64,000 nucleotides of DNA from an uncultured Butyrivibrio sp. (lineage in GTDB: Bacteria > Bacillota > Clostridia > Lachnospirales > Lachnospiraceae): positions 25,007 to 89,006 of the forward strand of contig NZ_CAMVPU010000013.1 in NCBI RefSeq assembly GCF_947169445.1, given 5' to 3'. The translations under genes were made by a program, and so were the position numbers. The notes under the pieces were generated by a model. It worked only from the letters and a program-made list of their open reading frames with translations. It was not told the origin of the DNA and did not search any database. Numbering within the stretch: the first letter of the stretch is position 1; every line of letters starts with the position of its first letter. This document shows, in pieces, positions 44,539 to 51,986 of the stretch.

Positions 44539-44883
44539 ATGAGAAAGCCCAAACTTGACATTAATAGATTGAAAGAAAAACGCGAGGCCAAGGGATGGAG
44601 CAAGAACTATGCTGCAGAGGAAATGAATCTCTTACAGAGTGTTTACTATAGATATGAAAGTGGCGAAGCTGCCCCTTCATTTTCCGCCATAAGAAACATG
44701 GCGCTGACACTTGGAACATCTGTAGAATATCTAACCGGAAAAAGTAAAGATGATACCCCAACTGAAATTGTTATCAATTGTGATGATCCCCGTTTAAGCT
44801 TTTTAGTTGAGAAATATCAGTCTGTTTCAGAAGCACAAAAAGAACGTATATATAATTATGCAAAAAAGCTGGGTTTCAAATAA
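44539..44883 (+). CDS. XRE-family transcriptional regulator
   Basis: The 114-residue protein has an N-terminal helix-turn-helix (LKEKREAKGWSKNYAAEEMNLLQSVYYRYESGEAAPSFSAIRNMALTLGTSVEYLTGKS), typical of phage and accessory XRE repressors, and a C-terminal helix (RLSFLVEKYQSVSEAQKERIYNYAKKLG) probably used for dimerisation. It is the only plus-strand gene in this islet and ends against flagellin 2. CGGAGG precedes the ATG. Its operator is unknown; the AT-rich upstream stretch has ACATATGTATATAACATAT-like symmetry. Confidence 0.85.
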   Translation: MRKPKLDINRLKEKREAKGWSKNYAAEEMNLLQSVYYRYESGEAAPSFSAIRNMALTLGTSVEYLTGKSKDDTPTEIVINCDDPRLSFLVEKYQSVSEAQKERIYNYAKKLGFK

Positions 44884-44895
44884 ACTCAGCTTTTT
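44862..44895 (+). terminator. Intrinsic terminator overlapping the end of the XRE gene
   Basis: AAAAAGCTGGGTT and AACTCAGCTTTTT pair with one G-T wobble and end in a T-run. The last codons and the TAA at 44881-44883 lie in the hairpin. Confidence 0.8.
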
Positions 44896-44924
44896 CTAGG
44901 AAGTCTTAAGGAATTGACCAAAGC

Positions 44925-44955
44925 AAAAAACAAGGCTTCGGTTTCCCGAAGCCCT
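44925..44955 (-). terminator. Intrinsic terminator of flagellin gene 2
   Basis: GGCTTCGG and CCGAAGCC pair perfectly around a short loop, and the minus-strand RNA continues UUGUUUUUUGC. The stem is almost the same as in the flagellin-1 terminator, as expected from gene duplication. Confidence 0.88.
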
Positions 44956-44981
44956 GAAAGCAAACTGTTTTATACCGTTTA

Positions 44982-45806
44982 TTACTGAAGAAGTGAGAGT
45001 ACTCCCTGATTAGTCTGATTGGCCTGTGCTAGCATAGACTGACCTGCCTGTGCGAGGATATTGTTATTGGAGTATCTAACCATCTCAGCAGCCATATCTG
45101 TATCACGGATCTGTGACTCAGCCGCTGTGGTATTCTCTACTACATTGTCCAAATTCTTGATAGTATGTTCAAGTCTATTCTGAACAGCACCAAGATCTGC
45201 TCTCTGTGAAGAAATTGATTGAAGCGCTGTCTTAATAGTATCGATGGATTTTCTAGCAGTATTGCCATCCGCACCTGTAACCTTAACAGCATTCACTCCA
45301 ATACCAGTCGCGCTAAGAGATGCAATATCTATTTGAATAACATCTGATTTAATATTGTCAGTACCTACCTGAAGATTTTTCTGAGCGAACGTTCCATCTA
45401 AGAGATTCTGTTCGTTGAACTTTGTAGCGCTAGATGTTCGATCAATCTCAGAAATAAGCTTGTTAACTTCCTGCTGAATATATGAACGGTCCGTTGACTG
45501 TAATGTATCATTCGCAGCCTTAGTTGCAAGTTCGTCCATTCTCTGAAGCATATCATGAACTTCATTGAGAGCACCTTCTGCAATCTGTACTGCTGAAATA
45601 CCATCTTGAGCGTTAGCGGAAGCCTGTGTAAGACCTCTTACCTGGCGTCTCATTTTTTCGGAAATTGCAAGTCCTGCTGCATCATCCGCTGCTCTGTTGA
45701 TCTTGTAACCAGAAGACAACTTCTCACTTGACTTAGCCTGAACATCTGTTGTAATTCCAAGCTGCCTGTTTGCATTCATAGCTGTAACATTGTGTTGTAC
45801 TACCAT
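44982..45806 (-). CDS. fliC: Flagellin, copy 2
   Basis: A 274-residue flagellin with the same length and layout as copy 1: N-terminal D0/D1 helices, a short variable centre and the C-terminal LAQAGQSMLAQANQTNQGVLSLLQ. Of roughly 23 differences about half lie in residues 140-200 (FAQKNLQVGTDNIKSDVIQIDIASLSATGIG), the part exposed on the filament and the likeliest glycan-bearing region. It has its own sigma-28 promoter and terminator, and its leader has several GGA motifs. Two co-expressed filament proteins of similar sequence are plausible. The downstream FlaG-FliD-FliS genes are on a separate transcript. Confidence 0.97.
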   Translation of the reverse strand: MVVQHNVTAMNANRQLGITTDVQAKSSEKLSSGYKINRAADDAAGLAISEKMRRQVRGLTQASANAQDGISAVQIAEGALNEVHDMLQRMDELATKAANDTLQSTDRSYIQQEVNKLISEIDRTSSATKFNEQNLLDGTFAQKNLQVGTDNIKSDVIQIDIASLSATGIGVNAVKVTGADGNTARKSIDTIKTALQSISSQRADLGAVQNRLEHTIKNLDNVVENTTAAESQIRDTDMAAEMVRYSNNNILAQAGQSMLAQANQTNQGVLSLLQ

Positions 45807-45920
45807 AATAAATCCTCCATGAACGGGGCCCGCTTCCCTGCTGCCTTTCCTTCTCTTATTTTTTTGTGCAGCTAACGCGGAGTCCCTTCCATGGCTGCTT
45901 TATTATTATTTTCACTAATA
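45807..45920 (-). promoter_or_regulatory. Flagellin-2 mRNA leader with repeated GGA motifs
   Basis: The 110-base leader has five GGA triplets on the minus strand (ATGGAAGGGACTCC, AGAAGGAAAGG, CAGGGAAGC and ATGGAGGATT at the Shine-Dalgarno) and a weak GCAGC...GCTGC stem. This is compatible with CsrA control, but no hairpin as clean as in leader 1 is seen. Together with the promoter and the terminator at 46027 it accounts for the 306 bases between flagellin 2 and the next gene. Confidence 0.4.
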
Positions 45921-45947
45921 GTATCGGCTGCATATTGCACAACTTAA
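45921..45947 (-). promoter_or_regulatory. Sigma-28 promoter of flagellin gene 2
   Basis: On the minus strand TTAA (complement of 45944-45947), a 15-base spacer and GCCGATAC (complement of 45921-45928) give a near-consensus sigma-28 promoter about 115 bases before the ATG. A-rich and T-rich DNA lies upstream. Confidence 0.85.
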
Positions 45948-46020
45948 CCCTTTTTTGAAATATTTTTTCTATTTTTTCAACAATTAGAAATTTTATTACA
46001 ATTTTTTTAATTTTACTATA

Positions 46021-46062
46021 AAGAAAACAGGACCTGCTGCCGATATATGGCTGCGGTCCTGT
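46021..46062 (-). terminator. Intrinsic terminator of the flaG-fliD-fliS operon
   Basis: ACAGGACC and GGTCCTGT form the base of a long stem, with an inner GCAGCC/GGCAGC pairing that has one mismatch. The minus-strand RNA then continues UUUUCUUUA. It lies about 50 bases past the stop at 46113. Confidence 0.8.
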
Positions 46063-46112
46063 CAAGTCCGTAAATTATATGCTCTTAAAGTACATATTGC
46101 CTATTTCAACGC

Positions 46113-46592
46113 TTAATTTCTGTTATCCAAAAACTGCGGTGGAACGTCCTTATAGTTATTCATAGTCTGATAATAGTTAAATGCTGCTGTAGAAGTCTGC
46201 CTGCTAAATTCCATCTTGCGCCTGGCTGTACTAAAATATATTTCTGCCAGTTTCTTATTTCTGTGTTCAGCTGCTTCTATCGATGCACTAAGCCCTGTTA
46301 TCTCCTGAATTAGGCCCTGCATACGCTTTATCTGATTCTTGTACAGTTCTTTATTCTGCCCCACATCATCTTTTACTCTGTCAAAAAGAGATTGAAAGCC
46401 ATCATCCAGTTTAGTCAGCTGATCAATATAACCATCCTTAATATCCAATATCTCATCGAAAGCTTTTTCATCAACTTCTTCAGGATTCTTGAGGAGCTCT
46501 TTTTGTTTCTCATTCTCATCCTGAATTAGTTTCATGATCTCAATCTTCTTTACAAGACTTTCTTCCAACATATCAAGACTAGCAGATACCAT
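46113..46592 (-). CDS. Helical flagellar chaperone, FliT/FlgN-like
   Basis: A 159-residue, almost wholly helical protein (LDMLEESLVKKIEIMKLIQDENEKQKELL, FDEILDIKDGYIDQLTKLDDGFQSLFDRVKDDV, QIKRMQGLIQEITGLSASIEAAEHRNKKLAEIYFSTARRKM) ending in an unstructured tail. The helical hairpin layout and the position directly after fliS fit the FliT position in other flagellar operons, where FliT binds the cap protein FliD. The sequence resembles FlgN-family chaperones as much as FliT, so the specific name is uncertain. It is 13 bases downstream of fliS and is the last gene before the operon terminator. Confidence 0.7.
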   Translation of the reverse strand: MVSASLDMLEESLVKKIEIMKLIQDENEKQKELLKNPEEVDEKAFDEILDIKDGYIDQLTKLDDGFQSLFDRVKDDVGQNKELYKNQIKRMQGLIQEITGLSASIEAAEHRNKKLAEIYFSTARRKMEFSRQTSTAAFNYYQTMNNYKDVPPQFLDNRN

Positions 46593-46605
46593 ATGTCCCC
46601 CTTAC

Positions 46606-47013
46606 TTACGCATCCTTAACATATACGTGATTGGCCTTCATGACCTCTACCCAGTTATCACGAATAGCATGCATATGCTGATTGATCTCGATAATAATAT
46701 CACGATTTTTAGACATATTAGCCTCAATCAGTCTCCTATATATATAAGAGTACATGTTTTCAAAATCCTGCGCAACGGGATATTTCATATCCAGAGTATT
46801 ACGAAGATACTCAATTATCTTCTCCGTCTTTATGATATTATTGTGCGCTTTCTCCAGATCGCCTTTTTCCAAAGCATAATCAGCAATATTAAGGAACTTA
46901 ATTGATCCATCGTAGAGCATAAGAGTAAGTTCCGGGGCAGACGCTGACATAACCTTATTGTTTTTATATTGCGCATATGCATTCTGTTGAGCTGTAAGTA
47001 CTGGCATAGACAC
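46606..47013 (-). CDS. fliS: Flagellar export chaperone FliS
   Basis: The 135-residue helical protein has the FliS pattern: AYAQYKNNKVMSASAPELTLMLYDGSIKFLNIADYALEKGDLEKAHNNIIKTEKIIEYLRNTLDMKYPVAQDFENMYSYIYRRLIEANMSKN, the four-helix bundle with the conserved LTLMLYDG. FliS binds the C-terminal helix of newly made flagellin in the cytoplasm, prevents early polymerisation and hands it to the export gate. In Bacillus it also influences FliW availability. It lies between fliD (45 bases) and the FliT-like gene (13 bases). Confidence 0.95.
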   Translation of the reverse strand: MSMPVLTAQQNAYAQYKNNKVMSASAPELTLMLYDGSIKFLNIADYALEKGDLEKAHNNIIKTEKIIEYLRNTLDMKYPVAQDFENMYSYIYRRLIEANMSKNRDIIIEINQHMHAIRDNWVEVMKANHVYVKDA

Positions 47014-47058
47014 TCCCTCGCATTCTTAGTTATTTTGCAACGTTTTAAACACTCAAAA

Positions 47059-48612
47059 TTAACCGCCACCAAAGAAGCTTGATAGTGATGAACTATTACT
47101 GTTAATCTTAGACATAGCAGTCTCCATCTTGGAGAATCTTCTATACAGTTTGTCCTGAGCAGCGGTAAGAGCCTCCTGTGCATCATTTATCTTGGTATTG
47201 TAAGAACTATACTGTGACGCCATCAGTTTATCTTCATAGATAGTAAAGGAAGTTCTGTACTTTGTACCCTTCATAAGGTCAGATACATTACTGTAAAGAT
47301 CTTTGGATAACTGAGTAAAGAAATCCTGAACAGCCTGAGGATCTGTTGAAATCATCTTGTTAAGAAGATCGGTATTTCCGCTTGAGCTACTATCATCCTT
47401 ATCTCCATCAATGTGGAACACATCTCTTTCATTTTCTTCTGTTGAGAAATAGCTTCCTGTAGCTATTCCAAAGGATGCAAGGCTCAGCTTTAATACCGTT
47501 CCGTCTTTCATTGTTATATCATAGCTTGAACCCATTGCGTTTTTCATAGCTGTTCGGATATTACCCAAAGTTTCGTCCTTGCTTAAGAGGCCATCCTTAA
47601 TCTTGGTTTCCCATTCCTCAACTTCTTTGTCCGACATTTCATCTTTCTGATCATCGGTCAGCATTTTATATTTTGTAGCAGCATCAGCATTATAAAGAGT
47701 AGCAAACTCCTTCATGAGTTCATTGTACTCTTTTAACATCTTCTTGATGTTGTCATAGATGCCGCTAGTATCCTGCTTGGTATTTAAAGTAATTCCAGTT
47801 GCTTCCTCATTAGCAGTAATTGTAAGACCATTGATTTCAAAAGTATTGCTATTAGATTCGTAGGTTTCACCATTTAACTTGATTCTAGCTTTACTACCTG
47901 CTATGTAATTAGAGCCATCATCCTTAAGCGCAAAGCCCAGTGCCTCCATGGCATCAGCAGACTCATCGTCAGATACCAGTTCAAAAGATGCTGCTGTTCC
48001 TGCTTCCTTTGAAGAAACAAAGAACCTGCCATTATTCTCATCATAGTTAAAGTTAAGCTGCGTGCCTGTTCCAACGCCGTTAGCTGTATCACCGGATTTT
48101 GCAGCTTTCAGCTTGCTCAAAACATCTTCTATGGTGTCTGAAGCCGCCACATCAACTTTCAAGATATCATTACTGTCTCCGCCTATCTTAAACTTAAGTG
48201 TACCGCCATTTTCAAGTCCGAGATCCGCCATGGTACTTGACTTAGTAGCCTTATTGCCACTCTCATCGGTAACTTCTTTTCCTGTAAGATATGCTGCCTT
48301 TGCAAGCTTCTCAATGTCCAGGGACTGTGTTGCATCCATAGCATTATTGCCTGTAATTACAGTTGCTGCACTGGCATTAGATACTGTCGTGGTCTTCTTG
48401 GTATATGCCGCTGAAAATCTCATGGTACTAAGCGTACCATTGTAAAATGACGCCACTTTCTTATTAAGCGCATTCCATTTTTCCATCTTCCATGTAATCT
48501 TTTTCTGGTCAGCTTTCGCTGTATCAAGTCTATCCTGTTTGGTCTGGGTAAGGGCAGTTATGATACTCTCTGTATCCAGGCCGGAGTTCATTCCCGTTAT
48601 TCTAATAGGCAT
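47059..48612 (-). CDS. fliD: Flagellar cap protein FliD (HAP2)
   Basis: The start is the ATG of MPIRITGMNSGLDTESII, with AAAGGAG six bases ahead; a TTG further upstream overlaps that site and is rejected. The 517-residue protein has FliD_N (residues 1-100: GLDTESIITALTQTKQDRL, WNALNKKVASFYNGTLSTM), a beta-rich centre and FliD_C (about 270-500: YDNIKKMLKEYNELMKEFATLYNADA, VSDLMKGTKYRTSFTIYEDKLMASQYSSYNTKINDAQEALTAAQDKLYRRFSKMETAMSKIN). It caps the growing filament and lets flagellin insert. It follows flaG and precedes fliS. Confidence 0.95.
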   Translation of the reverse strand: MPIRITGMNSGLDTESIITALTQTKQDRLDTAKADQKKITWKMEKWNALNKKVASFYNGTLSTMRFSAAYTKKTTTVSNASAATVITGNNAMDATQSLDIEKLAKAAYLTGKEVTDESGNKATKSSTMADLGLENGGTLKFKIGGDSNDILKVDVAASDTIEDVLSKLKAAKSGDTANGVGTGTQLNFNYDENNGRFFVSSKEAGTAASFELVSDDESADAMEALGFALKDDGSNYIAGSKARIKLNGETYESNSNTFEINGLTITANEEATGITLNTKQDTSGIYDNIKKMLKEYNELMKEFATLYNADAATKYKMLTDDQKDEMSDKEVEEWETKIKDGLLSKDETLGNIRTAMKNAMGSSYDITMKDGTVLKLSLASFGIATGSYFSTEENERDVFHIDGDKDDSSSSGNTDLLNKMISTDPQAVQDFFTQLSKDLYSNVSDLMKGTKYRTSFTIYEDKLMASQYSSYNTKINDAQEALTAAQDKLYRRFSKMETAMSKINSNSSSLSSFFGGG

Positions 48613-48743
48613 AGGCTTCTCCTTTCTCAATCCGTGAGATTGTTACATCGACTTCCATGTCGGAAATAACTTCTACTTTGTTCCTACTATAGTGAAACAC
48701 TATAATAACTTGCTATGCATTGCTGGCTACATAACGAGCTTCT

Positions 48744-49223
48744 TTATCTCTTTTCATCAACCATGATTCCTGCAATTTCCCAAACCTTTGCGATCATATC
48801 AAGAGTCTCATCCGGCGGAAATTCCTTGATTACCTTCTTGGTATCCTTGTCCACCATCTTGATGGTCACTCTATTGGTCTTATCGTGAATTCCAAAAACT
48901 GCCTCAGCATTTGACTTGGCGTTCTTGGTCATCTCTGAAATTGCCTGCTTAATCTTGGCATTATCCGCCTGAATCTGCTCCTCAGTTTCCTGCATCTTGG
49001 TCTGAGCCTGAGCGAAGCTCTGGGGGCCACTCTGGGCATCACCATTAGAGCCTGCTGAATTGTCAGCGGCCTCTACTCTAAGTTCTATAGTCTGAGCCTC
49101 GCCACTTGCTTCATAATTAGCAATCTCAGACTGGGACTGGTTCTGCTCCTGTACTTGTGTTCTAACCTGCGGCTGCGTCTGCTGAATCAGCGGACTAAAA
49201 CCATTAATAGCCTCAATTCCCAT
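48744..49223 (-). CDS. flaG: FlaG-family flagellar protein
   Basis: The 159-residue protein has a Gln/Ser-rich disordered N-terminal half (QTQPQVRTQVQEQNQSQSE) and a C-terminal FlaG domain (residues about 85-159: IKQAISEMTKNAKSNAEAVFGIHDKTNRVTIKMVDKDTKKVIKEFPPDETLDMIAKVWEIAGIMVDEKR), which is longer and more conserved than in most FlaG proteins. FlaG proteins influence filament length, probably through FliD. It begins the minus-strand flaG-fliD-fliS-fliT-like operon, with a 131-base gap before fliD. AGGT ahead of the ATG serves as ribosome-binding site. Confidence 0.9.
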   Translation of the reverse strand: MGIEAINGFSPLIQQTQPQVRTQVQEQNQSQSEIANYEASGEAQTIELRVEAADNSAGSNGDAQSGPQSFAQAQTKMQETEEQIQADNAKIKQAISEMTKNAKSNAEAVFGIHDKTNRVTIKMVDKDTKKVIKEFPPDETLDMIAKVWEIAGIMVDEKR

Positions 49224-49587
49224 AATCCTATACCTCCATGTCAGAATCAGGAAAAATCCTTATCTTAACGTTTTGAAACGGTTTATTACTACCAATCTAT
49301 ATAATAAAAACCGGCTATTCATGCAGGTTTCAAATCATTTTTCCTTGAATTTCTTCGATGATTTTTGCATAGATAGCGTATAGTTTTTCTTATCACATAT
49401 ATCGGAATTGGTTTTTTATTCTTTAGAGGATTAATGCAAAAAATCCCAAAATTTATAAAAATTTTAGGATTTTAAAAGTCCAGTTATTGTGCACTATTTT
49501 TCAAAGTATAAACACGCATTTTTACTAGCTTTAGAGCAAATTTATTTTAGTTTTTTCGAATGTTTTATTTTAACTTTTTCGAGTATT
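49224..49587. other. 364-base gene-free stretch: weak sigma-28-like site, hairpin and tandem repeats
   Basis: At 49260-49285 the minus strand has TAAA-N14-TAAGATAA, a weak sigma-28-like promoter for flaG. At 49437-49473 AAAATCCCAAAATTT and AAATTTTAGGATTTT form a 15-base stem with one mismatch, a possible terminator of the gene ending at 49588. The rest is very AT-rich and no open frame looks real. Tandem repeats begin at about 49540. Confidence 0.5.
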
Positions 49588-49609
49588 TTATTTTGTTTTT
49601 TTCGAATTA
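49540..49609 (-). repeat. Three tandem AT-rich repeats of about 23 bp at the end of a glycosyltransferase gene
   Basis: On the minus strand three units contain TTCGAAAAAAACAAAATAAA, ACTCGAAAAAGTTAAAATAAA and ATTCGAAAAAACTAAAATAAA. The first unit encodes the last residues (SKKTK and stop) of the CgeB-like protein; each later unit would encode the same ending (SKKLK and stop). This looks like local duplication by replication slippage. Confidence 0.6.
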
Positions 49610-50778
49610 ATATCCAGAACATTCCCCAAAAGCTTCGTATATGAAAAGCACTCGTACACCTTTTCCTGACCATTTGCTGCTATAAGTTTGCGTTCCTCAT
49701 CATGTTCCAGATAATAAGCAGCCTTCTCTATCATCTCCTGAGGAGTTCTTGCGATTGCAAGATCTACGCCATCGGTGAAATACTCCTCTATTTCCGGTGT
49801 ATAGCTGGTTAGAAGAAAGCCCCCTGCTGCCAGAACGTCCATTACACGAAGGGGAACGCCCGACAGAATTGACCTTAGAGAAATATTTAAGTTTATCTTA
49901 CTACGATGAAAAACTCGTGGCATTTTGTTAGTGTAAGACGCAATTCCCAGATTTGAAACCCCTGGTATTTCCTTTGCACCTGGCATCGTGTAAAGAACTG
50001 TATCAAATCTTTTCCCCATTTCTGCAAGAATATTATGCCGTTCATTTACAGTAACCTTTTTCCGAAGAATATCCCGAAGAACATTCTCATAGTCAAGGTC
50101 ATACTTCCCTGTTTTCTCAAATCCCACATACTTCAACAGTTCTTCAATCTTATTCGATGGTACTATTGACTCATCCGTAAAATAATCCCGCCCAAAAACC
50201 ATCTCCTGAGCCCATATAACTTTATCAAAGTATTCCTTTAGCAAATTAGGAATACTATCTACTTGATCATAGAAATTGTATTCATTATCATAAAGGTTTC
50301 CCAAAAAACAAACTTCATGTTCGTAAAACAACTTGCCATCAGTTTCACTATCAAGTTTTTGGCATAACTCCGACAGTCTCAATTCATTAACCCCTAATGG
50401 AGAATACATGACTGTATCAATGCCTTTTTTTCGCATATTATTGAATAGCACTTTATCAAAAACAAATACACGATTTACCTCGTTGGTCACATACCTGGAA
50501 TCCAGCGTATAATGTGGGCAGTCGAACACCCATGAGACGTATGGCACACCGTATTTCTGGCACACCTGGGAAATATTAGGAAAAAAATCAAAGCTAAAGA
50601 CCAGATCGTAAACTAAAGGAGAGCGCAGCATCTCCCCGAACGCCTGCTCCACCTCAGACGTCAGGTCGTACCCTTCCATCTTCACTTTGATGGTATCCAC
50701 CTGATGGCCCAACCTTCTCATGGCATCCCGGCAGTCTTCACCATTAAATTCGTCCCAGTCGTAGTAAAGTATTCTCAT
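49588..50778 (-). CDS. CgeB-like glycosyltransferase in the flagellar operon region
   Basis: A 396-residue CgeB/DUF3880-type enzyme with all signature blocks: MRILYYDWDEFNGEDC, LVFSFDFFPNISQVCQK, then VSWVFDCPH, VCFLGNLYDNEYNF, NKMPRVFHRSKINLNISLRS, VPLRVMDVLAAGGFLLTSYTPEI and YYLEHDEERKLIAANG. It lies between csrA and flaG among late flagellar genes, away from the main glycosyltransferase array, which strengthens the case that this family modifies flagellar proteins. It is preceded by the 240-base palindromic element. The last codons overlap tandem repeats. Confidence 0.9.
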   Translation of the reverse strand: MRILYYDWDEFNGEDCRDAMRRLGHQVDTIKVKMEGYDLTSEVEQAFGEMLRSPLVYDLVFSFDFFPNISQVCQKYGVPYVSWVFDCPHYTLDSRYVTNEVNRVFVFDKVLFNNMRKKGIDTVMYSPLGVNELRLSELCQKLDSETDGKLFYEHEVCFLGNLYDNEYNFYDQVDSIPNLLKEYFDKVIWAQEMVFGRDYFTDESIVPSNKIEELLKYVGFEKTGKYDLDYENVLRDILRKKVTVNERHNILAEMGKRFDTVLYTMPGAKEIPGVSNLGIASYTNKMPRVFHRSKINLNISLRSILSGVPLRVMDVLAAGGFLLTSYTPEIEEYFTDGVDLAIARTPQEMIEKAAYYLEHDEERKLIAANGQEKVYECFSYTKLLGNVLDINSKKTK

Positions 50779-50850
50779 AAATGATTCTTTCCCTTATTTG
50801 CAGTCCAAATTCCAGAAGACTTTAAAATTCGTAACGCAAAAATAAAACTT

Positions 50851-51090
50851 GTATAACGCGGGATAGTTTACTGATATAGTGAATGGTTATTGCATGATTT
50901 GCGAGTCATTTGCACAAGGAAGATAATTCATGAGGATAAAGAGAGAAAGACCAATTCCTGTTTACGGTTTACCAAATTTTAAACCGTAGGAATTGGTCTT
51001 TTGATCTTTGTCCCATGAATTACGACGCGGAAACGCGAGCAAATCATGCATAACCAGAACAATATCAGTGAACTATCCCGCGTCATATAC
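50851..51090. repeat. 240-bp imperfect palindrome downstream of csrA
   Basis: The two halves are near-mirror copies. Read outward-in, both begin GTATA..ACGCGGGATAGTT, then ACTGATAT, TGGTTAT, GCATGATTTGC, TAATTCATG and AAAGACCAATTCCT, with scattered mismatches and small indels, and meet near 50970. The inner stem AAAGACCAATTCCT/AGGAATTGGTCTTT is perfect and has T-runs, so it may be the csrA operon terminator. The element begins one base after the csrA stop and has no credible gene. It is either a MITE-like insertion or a very long RNA hairpin. It accounts for most of the 313 bases between csrA and the gene ending at 49588. Confidence 0.8.
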
Positions 51091-51091
51091 T

Positions 51092-51307
51092 TTACAGCAG
51101 CTTCTTGAGAGCTTCGATTCCCTCAACATCAGTAGCCTGCTTATTTTCATTCTGAATCTGAATGTAAACCTCTTTTCTGTAGATCGGAATCTCCTTCGGT
51201 GCAGAAATTCCAAGCTTGATCTGGTCTCCCCTGATATCCAGAACTGTAATTTCTATGTTGTTGTTAATTACAATTGCCTCATTCTTTTTTCTTGATAATG
51301 CTAACAT
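51092..51307 (-). CDS. csrA: Carbon storage regulator CsrA
   Basis: The 71-residue protein starts MLALSRKKNEAIVINNNIEITVLDIRGDQIKLGISAPKEIPIYRKEVYIQIQNENK. The strand-1 LxLxRKxxExI and the GISAPxEIxIxRxEVY strand-5/helix junction with the RNA-binding Arg are intact. The last 15 residues form a longer tail, as usual in FliW-regulated CsrA proteins. CsrA dimers bind GGA hairpins and stop flagellin translation; the flagellin-1 leader has such a hairpin. It is 41 bases downstream of fliW, the standard order in Firmicutes. Confidence 0.96.
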   Translation of the reverse strand: MLALSRKKNEAIVINNNIEITVLDIRGDQIKLGISAPKEIPIYRKEVYIQIQNENKQATDVEGIEALKKLL

Positions 51308-51348
51308 TAGTCTTCTCCCTCCGTGGTATCACTATTCTAGTCTGATTA

Positions 51349-51801
51349 TCATTCTTCTTTGTTCTTCTGCAAAATCTCATAGATTGGGAATTTCACAGGG
51401 TAATCGTCGTTCTCAACAATGGTCTGAGCGCCCTTGCACTCCTTAACATTGATGATGAACGGTCCCATAAGGTTGGCAGTCATAAGCTTTAAATCCTTGG
51501 GAACTGTGACGGTTACAAGAACAAGAAGGTCATCCTCCTCAATGTTACCAATATCGTTTGTAATGTTCTCATCCACCGCAGGCTTGTACTCCGGGCAGAC
51601 AAAAAGAGGATCCATTACAGGCATCGCAAACGTAGGCTCATCGATTGACTGGAGCCACTGGATCGTGTTAGTTCCTGAATCCTCATCATGGATAAGGGTG
51701 AACTTCTTAAGGTCTGGGAACCCTATAATACCATTAGGAAAAGAAATTATCTTGCTATCATCAATTTCAACTTCGCCAAAGACTCTAGTTGTTAATTTCA
51801 T
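51349..51801 (-). CDS. fliW: Flagellar assembly factor FliW
   Basis: The 150-residue protein has the FliW pattern: TRVFGEVEIDDSKIISFPNGIIGFPDLKKFTLI, FAMPVMDPLFVCPEYKP, LLVLVTVTVPKDLKLMTANLMGPFIINVKECKGAQTIVENDDYPVKFPI. FliW binds CsrA allosterically and also flagellin; flagellin secretion frees FliW to release CsrA from flagellin mRNA. It is placed between flgL and csrA. A long hairpin lies in the 185-base gap before it. Confidence 0.96.
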   Translation of the reverse strand: MKLTTRVFGEVEIDDSKIISFPNGIIGFPDLKKFTLIHDEDSGTNTIQWLQSIDEPTFAMPVMDPLFVCPEYKPAVDENITNDIGNIEEDDLLVLVTVTVPKDLKLMTANLMGPFIINVKECKGAQTIVENDDYPVKFPIYEILQKNKEE

Positions 51802-51922
51802 TGCTTTACCTCCATATATGATACGGTAACTATTACCACATTAATTATATACGTTATTTCGTCACAATTCCACTAATACTTTATATTATGTTATGATGCC
51901 CGGATAATATCCTTGTTCAGTC

Positions 51923-51975
51923 TTCAAGGTCATGTAATGCAGCATTGTGCAAGCACAGCATTCCATGACCTTGAA
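51923..51975 (-). other. Long intercistronic hairpin between flgL and fliW
   Basis: TTCAAGGTCATG (51923-51934) and CATGACCTTGAA (51964-51975) pair perfectly for 12 bases, and the interior can pair further (AATGC..GTGC/GCAC..GCATT) to make a nearly closed stem. No U-run follows in either direction, so it is more likely an RNA-processing or stability element, or partial attenuator, than a simple terminator. Confidence 0.6.
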
Positions 51976-51986
51976 TCCTTATATCA

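Noticed and set aside
46018..46048. Plus-strand TATAAA-N16-GCCGATAT resembling a sigma-28 promoter
   Set aside because: The bases are part of the long stem that ends the flaG-fliD-fliS transcript on the minus strand, and a promoter here would read antisense into that operon. The match is explained by the terminator hairpin.
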